In this document: one piece after another, positions 1-6,461 of the stretch
Numbering within the stretch: the first letter of the stretch is position 1
Layout: every line of letters starts with the position of its first letter
NCBI GenBank assembly: GCA_030043395.1
Contig: JASHXW010000466.1
Location: 1 to 7,529, forward strand
Length of the DNA stretch: 7,529 nucleotides
Reading direction: 5' to 3'
Origin: Streptosporangiaceae bacterium
GTDB taxonomy: Bacteria > Actinomycetota > Actinomycetes > Streptosporangiales > Streptosporangiaceae
The notes under the pieces: model-generated
Database searches by the model: none
What the model was told of the DNA's origin: nothing
What the model saw: the letters and a program-made list of their open reading frames with translations, nothing else
Program-made: the position numbers and the translations under genes

Positions 1-387
1 CTGTCGCCCGGCCTGGTGCTGCGCGACGGCGAGCCGTACATGGCGTTCGGCACGCCCGGCGGTGACCAGCAGGACCAGTGGACGATGGGCTTCTTCCTGA
101 ACCACGTGCTGTTCGGGATGAACCTGCAGCAGGCGATCGACGCCCCCGCGTTCCACACCGATCATTTCCCGTCGTCGTTTTACCCCAGGCAAAGCGTTCC
201 CCGGTCGCTGACCGTCGAGGACAGGTTCGGCTCCCCGGTCGCGCGGGACCTGCGGGAGCGCGGCCACGAGGTAACCGTGACCGGGCCGTGGTCGCTTGGC
301 CGGATCAGCGCGGTGAGCCGGGACCAGGGATTCCTGCACGCAGCGGCGAATCCACGCGGTATGCAGGGCTACGCGGTCGGCAGGTAA
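1..387 (+). CDS. Gamma-glutamyltransferase family protein, C-terminal part (5' truncated by window)
   Basis: The reading frame is open from base 1 and ends at TAA 385-387, giving the last 128 residues of a larger protein (the family is usually 500-600 residues). The stretch AFGTPGGDQQDQW near residue 15 is the glycine-rich loop of gamma-glutamyltransferases, equivalent to the SPGG substrate-binding loop of the E. coli enzyme. The following NHVLFGMNLQQAIDAPAFH and the terminal AANPRGMQGYAVGR are also typical of the small-subunit C-terminus. Family members are N-terminal nucleophile hydrolases that self-cleave before a threonine and transfer or hydrolyse gamma-glutamyl groups of glutathione-like substrates. 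The catalytic Thr and the large subunit lie outside the window, so activity and substrate cannot be judged. The CPBP gene begins 11 nt downstream on the same strand, so the two may be co-transcribed. Family assignment is strong; exact specificity is unknown. Confidence 0.9.
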   Translation: MSPGLVLRDGEPYMAFGTPGGDQQDQWTMGFFLNHVLFGMNLQQAIDAPAFHTDHFPSSFYPRQSVPRSLTVEDRFGSPVARDLRERGHEVTVTGPWSLGRISAVSRDQGFLHAAANPRGMQGYAVGR

Positions 388-398
388 GGTCGCGCTGC

Positions 399-1370
399 AT
401 GGAGTTCCAGCCCAACGCCGGCCAGCCTGCGACGTCAGGGCCAGTCCAGCCCGGTGCGAGCGCATGGCCCGGGCCGGTGGGCCGCCCGCCCCGTGCGCAC
501 TGGTGGTCGATCCAGTCGCCGCCGCCAGTCGAGCGGATCTCAGCCAGGCGCGCCTACCTCGAGGTCCTTGGCGTCTACCTGACCTTCTTCGCGGCAAGCA
601 TCGTCGCTGGCGGCGAGACACTGGCTCGCCGGTATCCCGTTCCGTCCGGGAGCTGGGCCGTCTTCACCCCGGCGGCGATCAGCGAACTTGCGTTGTGCGC
701 GCTGGCGATCCTGGTCGCGGGCCTGCTCTCGGCCCGGCGTGGCATCTCGCTGCGCATGCTCGGGTTCGGCCTTCCGCGCAAGGCCAGCGGCAAGGTAGCG
801 GCGGCGCAGGCTTACCGGATCGGGGCATGGGCGCTCGTGGCGCTGATCATCGGCGGCTTCGTCACCGGCGCGCTGGCCACCGGGAAGCTGGGCCAGCCGG
901 CGCACCAGGACGCCAGCTACCTGCTGTACACCACGGCGGCCTCGCTCGCCGCCGGCATCGTCGAGGAAACGATCGCGCTCGCATTCGTGGTGAGCACCCT
1001 CCGGCAAGCCGGGCGGCCGCTGCCGGAGATCGTGCTTGTCGCCGTCGTCCTGCGGTGCTGCTACCACGACTACTACGGCCCCGGCGTTGTCGGCATCGCG
1101 ATCTGGGCGGCCATCTACGTCTGGCTGTACCTGCGAGGCGGCAGCATCGTCCCGCTCATCGTCGTGCACTTCCTGTGGGACGTAACCATCTTCTGGGGTC
1201 AGCAGCCGCACTGGCGGCACGCGTTCACCATCGGCCGGGCTGACGCGTACTTCGTGCTGCCCGCAGTCGCCGGGATCACCTGGCTCGTCGACGTCATCGC
1301 CCGCGCGTCTCGCCACGACCCAACCGGAATCTCGCAGCCAGCGGGTGGCCAGGCCTGGCCACCGCAGTAA
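399..1370 (+). CDS. CPBP-family intramembrane protease-like membrane protein (actinobacterial variant)
   Basis: A 323-residue polytopic membrane protein. ATG 399 is chosen because it lies 11 nt after the previous stop and has an AGGTAAGGT purine-rich stretch about 9 nt upstream. Residues 1-50 are Pro/Gly/Ala-rich and probably cytoplasmic. Hydrophobic segments lie at about 56-72, 92-112, 142-162, 175-200, 208-220, 228-246, 250-268 and 284-302. The CPBP (Abi/CaaX protease) motifs are recognisable: Glu-Glu at 189-190, an Arg-x-x-Tyr-His at 219-223, and His257-x-x-x-Asp261. The usual EExxxR arginine is absent (Leu at that place). As I recall the family, this is the pattern of an actinobacterial subgroup in which the second motif carries the arginine. 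Such proteins are intramembrane Glu/His metalloproteases or non-catalytic relatives; no substrate can be named. The stop codon lies inside the first unit of a 25-bp tandem repeat. Confidence 0.82.
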   Translation: MEFQPNAGQPATSGPVQPGASAWPGPVGRPPRAHWWSIQSPPPVERISARRAYLEVLGVYLTFFAASIVAGGETLARRYPVPSGSWAVFTPAAISELALCALAILVAGLLSARRGISLRMLGFGLPRKASGKVAAAQAYRIGAWALVALIIGGFVTGALATGKLGQPAHQDASYLLYTTAASLAAGIVEETIALAFVVSTLRQAGRPLPEIVLVAVVLRCCYHDYYGPGVVGIAIWAAIYVWLYLRGGSIVPLIVVHFLWDVTIFWGQQPHWRHAFTIGRADAYFVLPAVAGITWLVDVIARASRHDPTGISQPAGGQAWPPQ

Positions 1371-1415
1371 CCGCGGACGTTTCTCAGTCGAGTAACCGCG
1401 GACGTTTCTCAGTCG
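1366..1415. repeat. Perfect tandem repeat, 2 x 25 bp, overlapping the CPBP stop codon
   Basis: Bases 1366-1390 and 1391-1415 are identical. Each begins AGTAACCGCGGACG and ends TTTCTCAGTCG. The TAA stop of the CPBP gene (1368-1370) is in the first unit, so a duplication of one unit does not alter the protein. Each unit contains one copy of the GGACGWTTYTCAS motif that recurs three more times up to base 1472. Confidence 0.95.
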
Positions 1416-1472
1416 CTGGACGATTCTCACGCGGCAACCGCGTGAGAATCGTCCATTAGCTGAAAATCGTCC
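1400..1472. repeat. Nested dyad of four GGACGWTTYTCAS motifs centred on 1436
   Basis: Direct copies lie at 1400-1412 and 1418-1430. Inverted copies lie at 1442-1454 and 1460-1472. The direct pair and the inverted pair have the same 18-bp period, so all four are mirror-symmetric about base 1436. The inner pair matches exactly; the outer pair matches at 11 of 13 positions. A fifth, direct copy lies at 1375-1387. The block fills the gap between two convergent transcription units. It could be a repetitive extragenic palindrome-like element or the collapsed ends of an insertion element. No transposase or clear target-site duplication is visible. Confidence 0.85.
1417..1455. terminator. Bidirectional stem-loop, 18-bp perfect stem, 3-nt loop
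   Basis: The arms 1417-1434 (TGGACGATTCTCACGCGG) and 1438-1455 are exact reverse complements around the loop CAA. The hairpin lies 46 nt after the CPBP stop and 43 nt beyond the stop of the minus-strand operon, where a shared terminator for convergent genes is expected. There is no T-tract on either side, so if it terminates transcription it is of the T-less kind often predicted in actinobacteria. The hairpin itself is certain; its terminator role is inferred from position. Confidence 0.65.
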
Positions 1473-1498
1473 GGCAATCAGCGGCCCGACAGGGACGG

Positions 1499-2119
1499 TC
1501 AGACGGGCAGGGCCAGGCCAGCGGCGATGACCGCCGCCACGGCGGCGATCCCGGTCAGCCACAGCGAGTTGCCTGCGGGCAGCAGCGCCGATCCGACAGC
1601 GAGGGCTGTCAGGCAGAGCCCGGCGATCAGCAGCGGAAGCTGCGGGCGCAGCAGCGATGCCGTGGCGCCGGTCTCGGCCAGGTGCAGGGCGAGCAAGTAG
1701 CCGATCAGCAGGACGGCGAGCACGCCGGTGTGCCACGGCGGCGACGGGTGCAGTGCCTCAAGAACTACCACTGCCACGACCATGCCCTGAGGCCACGGCG
1801 CCAGCACGAACGCGGCCCAGGCACGCCGTCCCTGCTCGACTGGCCCAGGCACGTATGCCGGAGCCTGGTCAGCCTGCCGGCCAGGCCGGTCGCTGGACAT
1901 CCTGGCGAAGAGCTGCCCCACGCTCGCGGCCGCGCAGAGCGCGGCCGCGATCAGCGCTAGCTTGGCGCCGCGAGTCGCGCCGTGCATGGGCACCGCGGCC
2001 CACACGACGTTCGCCGCGGCCAGCGCGGCCACTGCCATGACGACCCTGACCGACCACGGCACCAGCATCGCCCTGCTCGCCTTGACCCGCGACGGCACGC
2101 TCGCTAGCCGGCTCGTCAT
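1499..2119 (-). CDS. Polytopic membrane protein of unknown family, last gene of the MoxR/DUF58 operon
   Basis: A 206-residue protein starting at ATG 2119-2117, which shares ATGA with the TGA stop of the DUF58 gene (2116-2118). This suggests translational coupling and decides the start over longer upstream readings. Hydrophobic segments lie at about 24-43, 52-71, 111-127, 131-148, 160-180 and 184-204, giving about six membrane spans. A polar Arg/Asp/Gln/Pro-rich loop at about 73-100 separates the first two spans from the last four. No catalytic motif or known domain is recognised. Composition is dominated by Ala, Leu and Val. Its fixed place after moxR and the DUF58 gene suggests a membrane partner or anchor of that complex, but this is inference. 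The next element downstream is the 1400-1472 repeat block. Confidence 0.85.
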   Translation of the reverse strand: MTSRLASVPSRVKASRAMLVPWSVRVVMAVAALAAANVVWAAVPMHGATRGAKLALIAAALCAAASVGQLFARMSSDRPGRQADQAPAYVPGPVEQGRRAWAAFVLAPWPQGMVVAVVVLEALHPSPPWHTGVLAVLLIGYLLALHLAETGATASLLRPQLPLLIAGLCLTALAVGSALLPAGNSLWLTGIAAVAAVIAAGLALPV

Positions 2120-3462
2120 GTCCGGTTCACCATGGCCCGCCTCGTGTACGGGGCGAGCGGCTCGTCCAGGCTCGTCTCGCCGTCCCAGTGCACGACGGGG
2201 ATCCCGAGCTCGCGCAGCGAGAACCTGATCGCGTCCTGTTCCATCCGCCAGACCCGCCTGGCGAGGTCGGCAGTCGCTGCCCTGGTCGACCAGCCAGCGG
2301 TGCCAAGGCCTCTGCCTAGCCCTCGCCGCACTCCGCTGCTCAGCCCGCCGATGCTCGGCTCGGCGCACAGCACGTCCACCACGATGGTGGCGAAGCCTCG
2401 CTCACGCAGCTCACGCAGCGCCTCGACCAGCCGCAGGCTGAGCAGCGGGCTCAGCACGATGATCAGTGCACCAGGCGGCAGAGCCGCGTGCGGCAGCCTG
2501 CTCACCGCGTCGACCCGCTCGCCGTCGGCTGGATCGGTCATGATCATGTTCATGATCCGGTCCGCCTGGCGCCTGCCTGCTGACGGGCTGACCCAGCGAA
2601 CGCGCTGGCCGAAGCTGATGAGGCCGACCCGGTCCCTGACGGCGAGGTACGACAGCGCGGCGCCCGCCGCCGCCCGGACGGCCAGGTCTGCCGAACTGCT
2701 GCCCGCTGTGCCGACGTCAGTGCTGACGTCCATCAGCAGCACGACAGCCTGCGCGCGCTCGGCCGAGAACGTGTTCAGCTGCAGGGTGCCGAGCCTGGTC
2801 GTAGCCGGCCAGTTGATCCGGCGCTGGCGGTCACCTGGTACGAACTCCCGCACGCCGGCGAACTCAGTGCCCTCGCCGACGGCCCTCGCCACGTGCTCCC
2901 CCAGGCGGGTTGGCAGCCTGCTGAGCACCACCCGCGAGCTGAACTGGGCGGGCAGCGGGTAGCAGGTGGCTGGCTGCGCGGTGATCGTCAGCCGTCCTTC
3001 GGCGAGCCGCCACCGGTCATGCAGGATCACCTCGATGGTGCCCACCTGGCGAACGCCCCAGCGCTCCGAGCGGTACGGCAGCCGGAACCACCCATCCTGG
3101 CCGAGGACGGCGGGCTGCGCCGTGATCCGCGCTGCCGGGAGCAGCCTGACGTGCGCCGTGCAGTCCCTGGTGCCGGTGATCCTGATCAGCGAAGTCGCCT
3201 GCTCGCCCTCGATGAGCCGGTCCGCGCCAGAGGCGAGTTCGACCTCGACGGTGGCGGGCCGGGCGGCCGAGCGCCCCGGAATTAGCAGGAGCAGCGCTGG
3301 CGCGGCCAGTCCGGCGAACTCGGCGCGCCTTGCGAGCACCGCGACGATCAGGCCGGCCAGCGCCAGCGTGAGCAGCCGCCTGGCATGGCGGGATAGCTGC
3401 CATGCCACGGGCATCGAGCGCTTGGGCCCGGCAATCAGCGCGGGGAGTCCGTTATGAGACAA
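2116..3462 (-). CDS. DUF58 domain-containing protein (vWA-like partner of MoxR)
   Basis: A 448-residue protein. Residues 30-62 form one or two hydrophobic segments at the N-terminus. A beta-rich region with Trp125, Phe126 and Arg131-Trp135 follows. The DUF58 signature is at about 197-225: GEGTEFAGVREFVPGDRQRR followed by Ile-Asn-Trp and a Thr-rich segment. The region from 237 onward resembles a von Willebrand factor A domain. Its metal-site motif reads Asp-Val-Ser-Thr-Asp at 245-249, so the last position of the usual DxSxS is Asp. DUF58 proteins are almost always encoded beside MoxR ATPases and are thought to be their partners or clients. TTG 3462 is taken as the start because it is the only candidate before the in-frame TAG at 3472-3474, with AGGAG 13 nt upstream. 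ATG 3414 (residue 17) is the alternative. The end overlaps the next gene by ATGA. Confidence 0.92.
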   Translation of the reverse strand: MSHNGLPALIAGPKRSMPVAWQLSRHARRLLTLALAGLIVAVLARRAEFAGLAAPALLLLIPGRSAARPATVEVELASGADRLIEGEQATSLIRITGTRDCTAHVRLLPAARITAQPAVLGQDGWFRLPYRSERWGVRQVGTIEVILHDRWRLAEGRLTITAQPATCYPLPAQFSSRVVLSRLPTRLGEHVARAVGEGTEFAGVREFVPGDRQRRINWPATTRLGTLQLNTFSAERAQAVVLLMDVSTDVGTAGSSSADLAVRAAAGAALSYLAVRDRVGLISFGQRVRWVSPSAGRRQADRIMNMIMTDPADGERVDAVSRLPHAALPPGALIIVLSPLLSLRLVEALRELRERGFATIVVDVLCAEPSIGGLSSGVRRGLGRGLGTAGWSTRAATADLARRVWRMEQDAIRFSLRELGIPVVHWDGETSLDEPLAPYTRRAMVNRT

Positions 3463-3471
3463 GAAAGATCG

Positions 3472-4463
<992 letters not shown>

Positions 4464-4467
<4 letters not shown>

Positions 4468-4988
4468 AGCTGCTCCAGTCGGTCGATCAGTGCGGCGAGC
4501 GCGCCTGGCGGTATGCCAGGCAGCGCCGAGGCGTTAGGCGGGGTCGGCCGCTGCGGGTCTATCCAGTACCACAAGTTGTAGCGGCTTGGCTTGCGCAGCA
4601 GCAGCTGCCTGGCGGCCTGCGGGTCCTCCGCGAGGCTGATGCCGTGGTGCTCGGACAGCCGGGCGGCGAAGAGGTTCGTCAGTCTCGGGCGAGCCAGGAA
4701 ATCCCAGGCGCTCAGCGACCTGCTGGCGTCAGCGAGGTCCGCCTGGGTGCGCCAGAATCCGATGAAGGACTGGGTCGGGCCGTCGGGGTAGGCCACCGGG
4801 GGAGGCGGCGCCTCCTCGCCATGGCCGATCAGCGTGCGGAGCACGAACAGGCTCACGACGACGCAGGTGACCAGCACCACGGCGGCGGCTGCGGCGCCAT
4901 CGAGCGCCCAGCCCGCTGCGGTCAGCGCGAGTACCAGGACGGCGGCGACGGCGAGCTCGCGCTTAGCGGTGTTCCAGCCTTCGTTCAT
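4464..4988 (-). CDS. Conserved-operon membrane protein of unknown family, two N-terminal TM segments
   Basis: A 174-residue protein. ATG 4988-4986 overlaps the TGA of the DUF4129 gene (ATGA), which fixes the start; the frame is open further upstream, but that stretch is antisense-free overlap with the DUF4129 coding region and is unlikely to be used. Hydrophobic segments at about 12-28 and 33-52 form a membrane hairpin. A Pro-rich linker at about 58-70 follows, then a soluble domain rich in Arg, Leu and Trp. That domain includes FWRTQADLADASRSLSAWDF and later RLTNLFAARLSEHHGISL and LWYWIDP. I do not recognise a named domain. The position between the DUF4129 gene and moxR suggests it is a membrane-tethered component of the MoxR-DUF58 system. 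Its stop overlaps the moxR GTG start (GTGA), so the two are probably translationally coupled. The last residues (LAALIDRLEQL) look like an amphipathic helix. Confidence 0.83.
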
Positions 4989-6160
4989 GGGCTGCCTGCC
5001 TTGTAGTCGCTTGCCTGGCCGGGCGTGCCGTCCGCGGCGGCGGCAGTGGTAGCGCTGCTGGCGGTGCTGGCGGTACTGGTGGAAGCGCTGCTGGCGCCGG
5101 TGGCGGCGCCCGAGCCCAGCGTGGCCGCGAGCTCGGCGAGAGCCTGCTCGGCGTCGTCGCGCCGGGATGCCGGCATGGGATGGGTGGAGAACCTCGCTTC
5201 GTAGAACAAGGCCGTCAGCCGTCCCGCCGGGGTGCCACTGACCAGGTCCTCGGCGACGGCGCGGGCAAGCAGCTCGTCCGGAGTCTCGGCGGCGCCCCGG
5301 GCAGCGCCCGCCTGGGCCAGGCTCTGCTCCATCGCCACGTAGCACCGGATGATCGCGGCGCGGGAATCATCGAGCTCCCGCAGCGCCTGACGGCCCGAGT
5401 GAACGGCGCGGGCAAGCTCCGCCGGGGTATCGGGCACCTCGTCGTCAAGCTCGTCGAACGCCGGCCGCTGCCACCTTTCACGCCAGATCACGATGGCCAG
5501 GACGATCAGGGCTATGAGCAAGACCGCGAACAGGACGTACTCGATGTCGTGGAAGTCGATCCGAAAGCTACTTGGCGACGTCGGCCGCTGCGTCGAGAGG
5601 CGCGGACGCCGGAAGTGCTGGATCGGCGGGCGCGTCCTGCTGGAGTGGGTGTGGCTGAGGCCGTTCAGCAAGACCAGCACGGGGATGGCGATGAGCCCGG
5701 TGATCAGGGCGCCGTTGAGCCAGGGCCGGATCCTCGCTCCGAGGTCAGGGAGGTCCGTAGCCGCGCTCGACCTGATCGGGATTCCCGCGCTGGCTGGCGT
5801 GTAGCCGACGGGGGTCGTGTAGCCGGGAGCGGCTGTGTAGTGGGCGCCGGCGGCGTGCGGGGTACCAGCCGCCTGCGCGGTGCTGGCGGAGTACCCGGTG
5901 CTGGCGGCGTACCCCGTGCTGGCCGTGTATCCGCTGCCCGGCCCGGCCGCTTCGCCATGGCCTCCGGCCCGGCCGCCACGCCACCGAAGCGCGACCAGCA
6001 GGCCGGCCAGCACCGCCTCGAGGATGCCCCCGATGGCGATGACGACCGGCCTGGACGGAAGACTCAGGCCGACGGCAGGGCCTACGGCGCGAATCCCCGC
6101 GATAGTGAGTAGGACGAGCAGCGCAGTCAGCGCGACGCGCGCCCGAAGTCGATCCGGCAT
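4985..6160 (-). CDS. DUF4129 domain-containing multi-pass membrane protein, first gene of the operon
   Basis: A 391-residue protein if ATG 6160-6158 is used; TTG 6169 would add three residues. Neither start has a Shine-Dalgarno, and a TATCAT -10 box just upstream favours a leaderless or near-leaderless ATG. Membrane segments lie at about 10-27, 39-59, 150-167 and 207-226. Between the second and third is a low-complexity Gly/Tyr/Ala/Ser/Thr linker (about 70-130) with three tandem GY(T/A/S)AST units. The DUF4129 domain is at about 244-347: a Leu-Ala-Arg-Ala-Val start, then Arg-Ala-Ala-Ile-Ile-Arg-Cys-Tyr, ETPDELLARAV, and LFYEARFSTHPM. The C-terminus is an Ala/Ser/Thr tail (about 348-378). DUF4129 proteins often sit in MoxR/DUF58 operons and, in other families, are fused to transglutaminase-like domains; no such domain is present here. 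Its biochemical role is unknown. Confidence 0.9.
   Translation of the reverse strand: MPDRLRARVALTALLVLLTIAGIRAVGPAVGLSLPSRPVVIAIGGILEAVLAGLLVALRWRGGRAGGHGEAAGPGSGYTASTGYAASTGYSASTAQAAGTPHAAGAHYTAAPGYTTPVGYTPASAGIPIRSSAATDLPDLGARIRPWLNGALITGLIAIPVLVLLNGLSHTHSSRTRPPIQHFRRPRLSTQRPTSPSSFRIDFHDIEYVLFAVLLIALIVLAIVIWRERWQRPAFDELDDEVPDTPAELARAVHSGRQALRELDDSRAAIIRCYVAMEQSLAQAGAARGAAETPDELLARAVAEDLVSGTPAGRLTALFYEARFSTHPMPASRRDDAEQALAELAATLGSGAATGASSASTSTASTASSATTAAAADGTPGQASDYKAGSP
5879..5934 (-). repeat. 18-bp tandem repeat (3 units) inside the DUF4129 gene
   Basis: Three consecutive 18-bp units, 5881-5898, 5899-5916 and 5917-5934, share TGCTGGCSGNGTAYCC on the plus strand. They encode GYTAST, GYAAST and GYSAST on the minus strand. 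The unit length is a multiple of three, so gain or loss of units keeps the frame. More diverged GY-containing units follow towards residue 125. Confidence 0.85.
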
Positions 6161-6175
6161 ATCGTGCAAATGATA
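6158..6175 (-). promoter_or_regulatory. Candidate -10 box and leaderless start of the minus-strand operon
   Basis: On the minus strand, TATCAT (6175-6170) fits TANNNT. The ATG at 6160 begins 9 nt after it, so transcription from A6162 or A6160 would give an mRNA with zero to two untranslated bases. No Shine-Dalgarno is present. No convincing -35 box is seen, with CGCCCC at the expected distance. The call rests on the -10 box alone. Confidence 0.45.
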
Positions 6176-6256
6176 TTTGAGGACGGGCGACCGGGGCGCA
6201 GTCTGGCCTGGATCGAGCGACGGCTACCCGCCGCCTGCCCCAGCTTTCATGATCAC

Positions 6257-6291
6257 GGACGTCTGCACCTGTTATCCGCGTGTAGGCGTCC
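6257..6291 (+). repeat. Imperfect inverted repeat, 12-bp arms, 11-nt loop
   Basis: Arms 6257-6268 (GGACGTCTGCAC) and 6280-6291 (GTGTAGGCGTCC) match at 10 of 12 positions. In plus-strand RNA the two exceptions are U-G and G-U wobbles, so the RNA stem would be continuous; on the minus strand they would be A-C mismatches. It lies in the 301-bp region between divergent genes, with no associated reading frame I can support. Confidence 0.5.
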
Positions 6292-6321
6292 GACCTGATG
6301 CCTTAGGGCCAGCTTCAGCGG

Positions 6322-6350
6322 GAGCAGGGCAGCTGAGGTTGCCTCTGCTC
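6322..6350. repeat. Small hairpin in the divergent intergenic region
   Basis: GAGCAG (6322-6327) pairs with CTGCTC (6345-6350). Inner GGCA pairs with TGCC across a one-base bulge. This is a moderate stem. It may be chance in GC-rich DNA. It is listed because it is the middle one of three dyads lined up before the AbiEi-like gene. Confidence 0.35.
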
Positions 6351-6361
6351 GTACCCGATTG

Positions 6362-6426
6362 AGCAAACTTGCCTGGATCGGCGACTTGCAGATCATCTGC
6401 AAGTCGCAATTTCAGGCAAACTTGCT
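6362..6426. promoter_or_regulatory. 65-bp symmetric dyad, probable operator of the AbiEi-like gene
   Basis: The symmetry centre is C6394. The core is a perfect 13-bp inverted repeat: GCGACTTGCAGAT at 6381-6393 against its complement at 6395-6407. Further out, TTGCCTG (6369-6375) pairs with CAGGCAA (6413-6419), and AGCAA (6362-6366) pairs with TTGCT (6422-6426), all about the same centre. A GCAAACTTGC element occurs at both edges (6363-6372 and 6416-6425), giving a direct repeat as well. The right edge touches the candidate -35 of the AbiEi-like gene. The block is 36 bp before that gene's start and well away from any upstream gene end, so an operator is more likely than a terminator. Confidence 0.7.
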
Positions 6427-6455
6427 TGGTGATTGGCAAGCTCTGCAACTAGGCT
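6426..6455 (+). promoter_or_regulatory. Candidate leaderless promoter of the AbiEi-like gene
   Basis: TTGGTG at 6426-6431 (-35, three of six to TTGACA) and TAGGCT at 6450-6455 (-10, actinobacterial TANNNT) are separated by 18 nt. The GTG start at 6462 begins 6 nt after the -10, where transcription would start. There is no Shine-Dalgarno, and an in-frame TAG at 6450-6452 excludes any earlier start. Together these point to a leaderless mRNA. Confidence 0.6.
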
Positions 6456-6461
6456 AACAGC

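Noticed and set aside
1366..1472. CRISPR array
   Set aside because: The direct units are adjacent with no spacers, and the later copies are inverted.
540..1736. 398-codon minus-strand open frame across the CPBP gene
   Set aside because: It is antisense to a well-supported membrane protein gene, runs through the repeat block, and is an Arg/Asp/Pro-rich translation typical of shadow frames in GC-rich DNA.
2120..2368. N-terminal extension of the 206-residue membrane protein
   Set aside because: It overlaps the DUF58 coding region and is Arg-rich shadow sequence. The ATGA overlap at 2116-2119 gives the natural start.
4989..5345. N-terminal extension of the 174-residue membrane protein
   Set aside because: The extension lies inside the DUF4129 coding region in another frame. 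The ATGA overlap at 4985-4988 provides a better start.
5180..6112. 310-codon plus-strand open frame opposite the DUF4129 gene
   Set aside because: Antisense to a protein with clear membrane segments and a DUF4129 domain; its composition is Arg/Gly/Asp-rich noise.
6177..6362. 61-codon plus-strand open frame in the divergent intergenic region
   Set aside because: No ribosome-binding site, low-complexity Pro/Gly composition, and it overlaps the hairpins; not supportable as a gene.
6362..6426. Rho-independent terminator
   Set aside because: No gene ends before it on either strand, there is no T-tract, and it abuts a promoter; operator function fits better.
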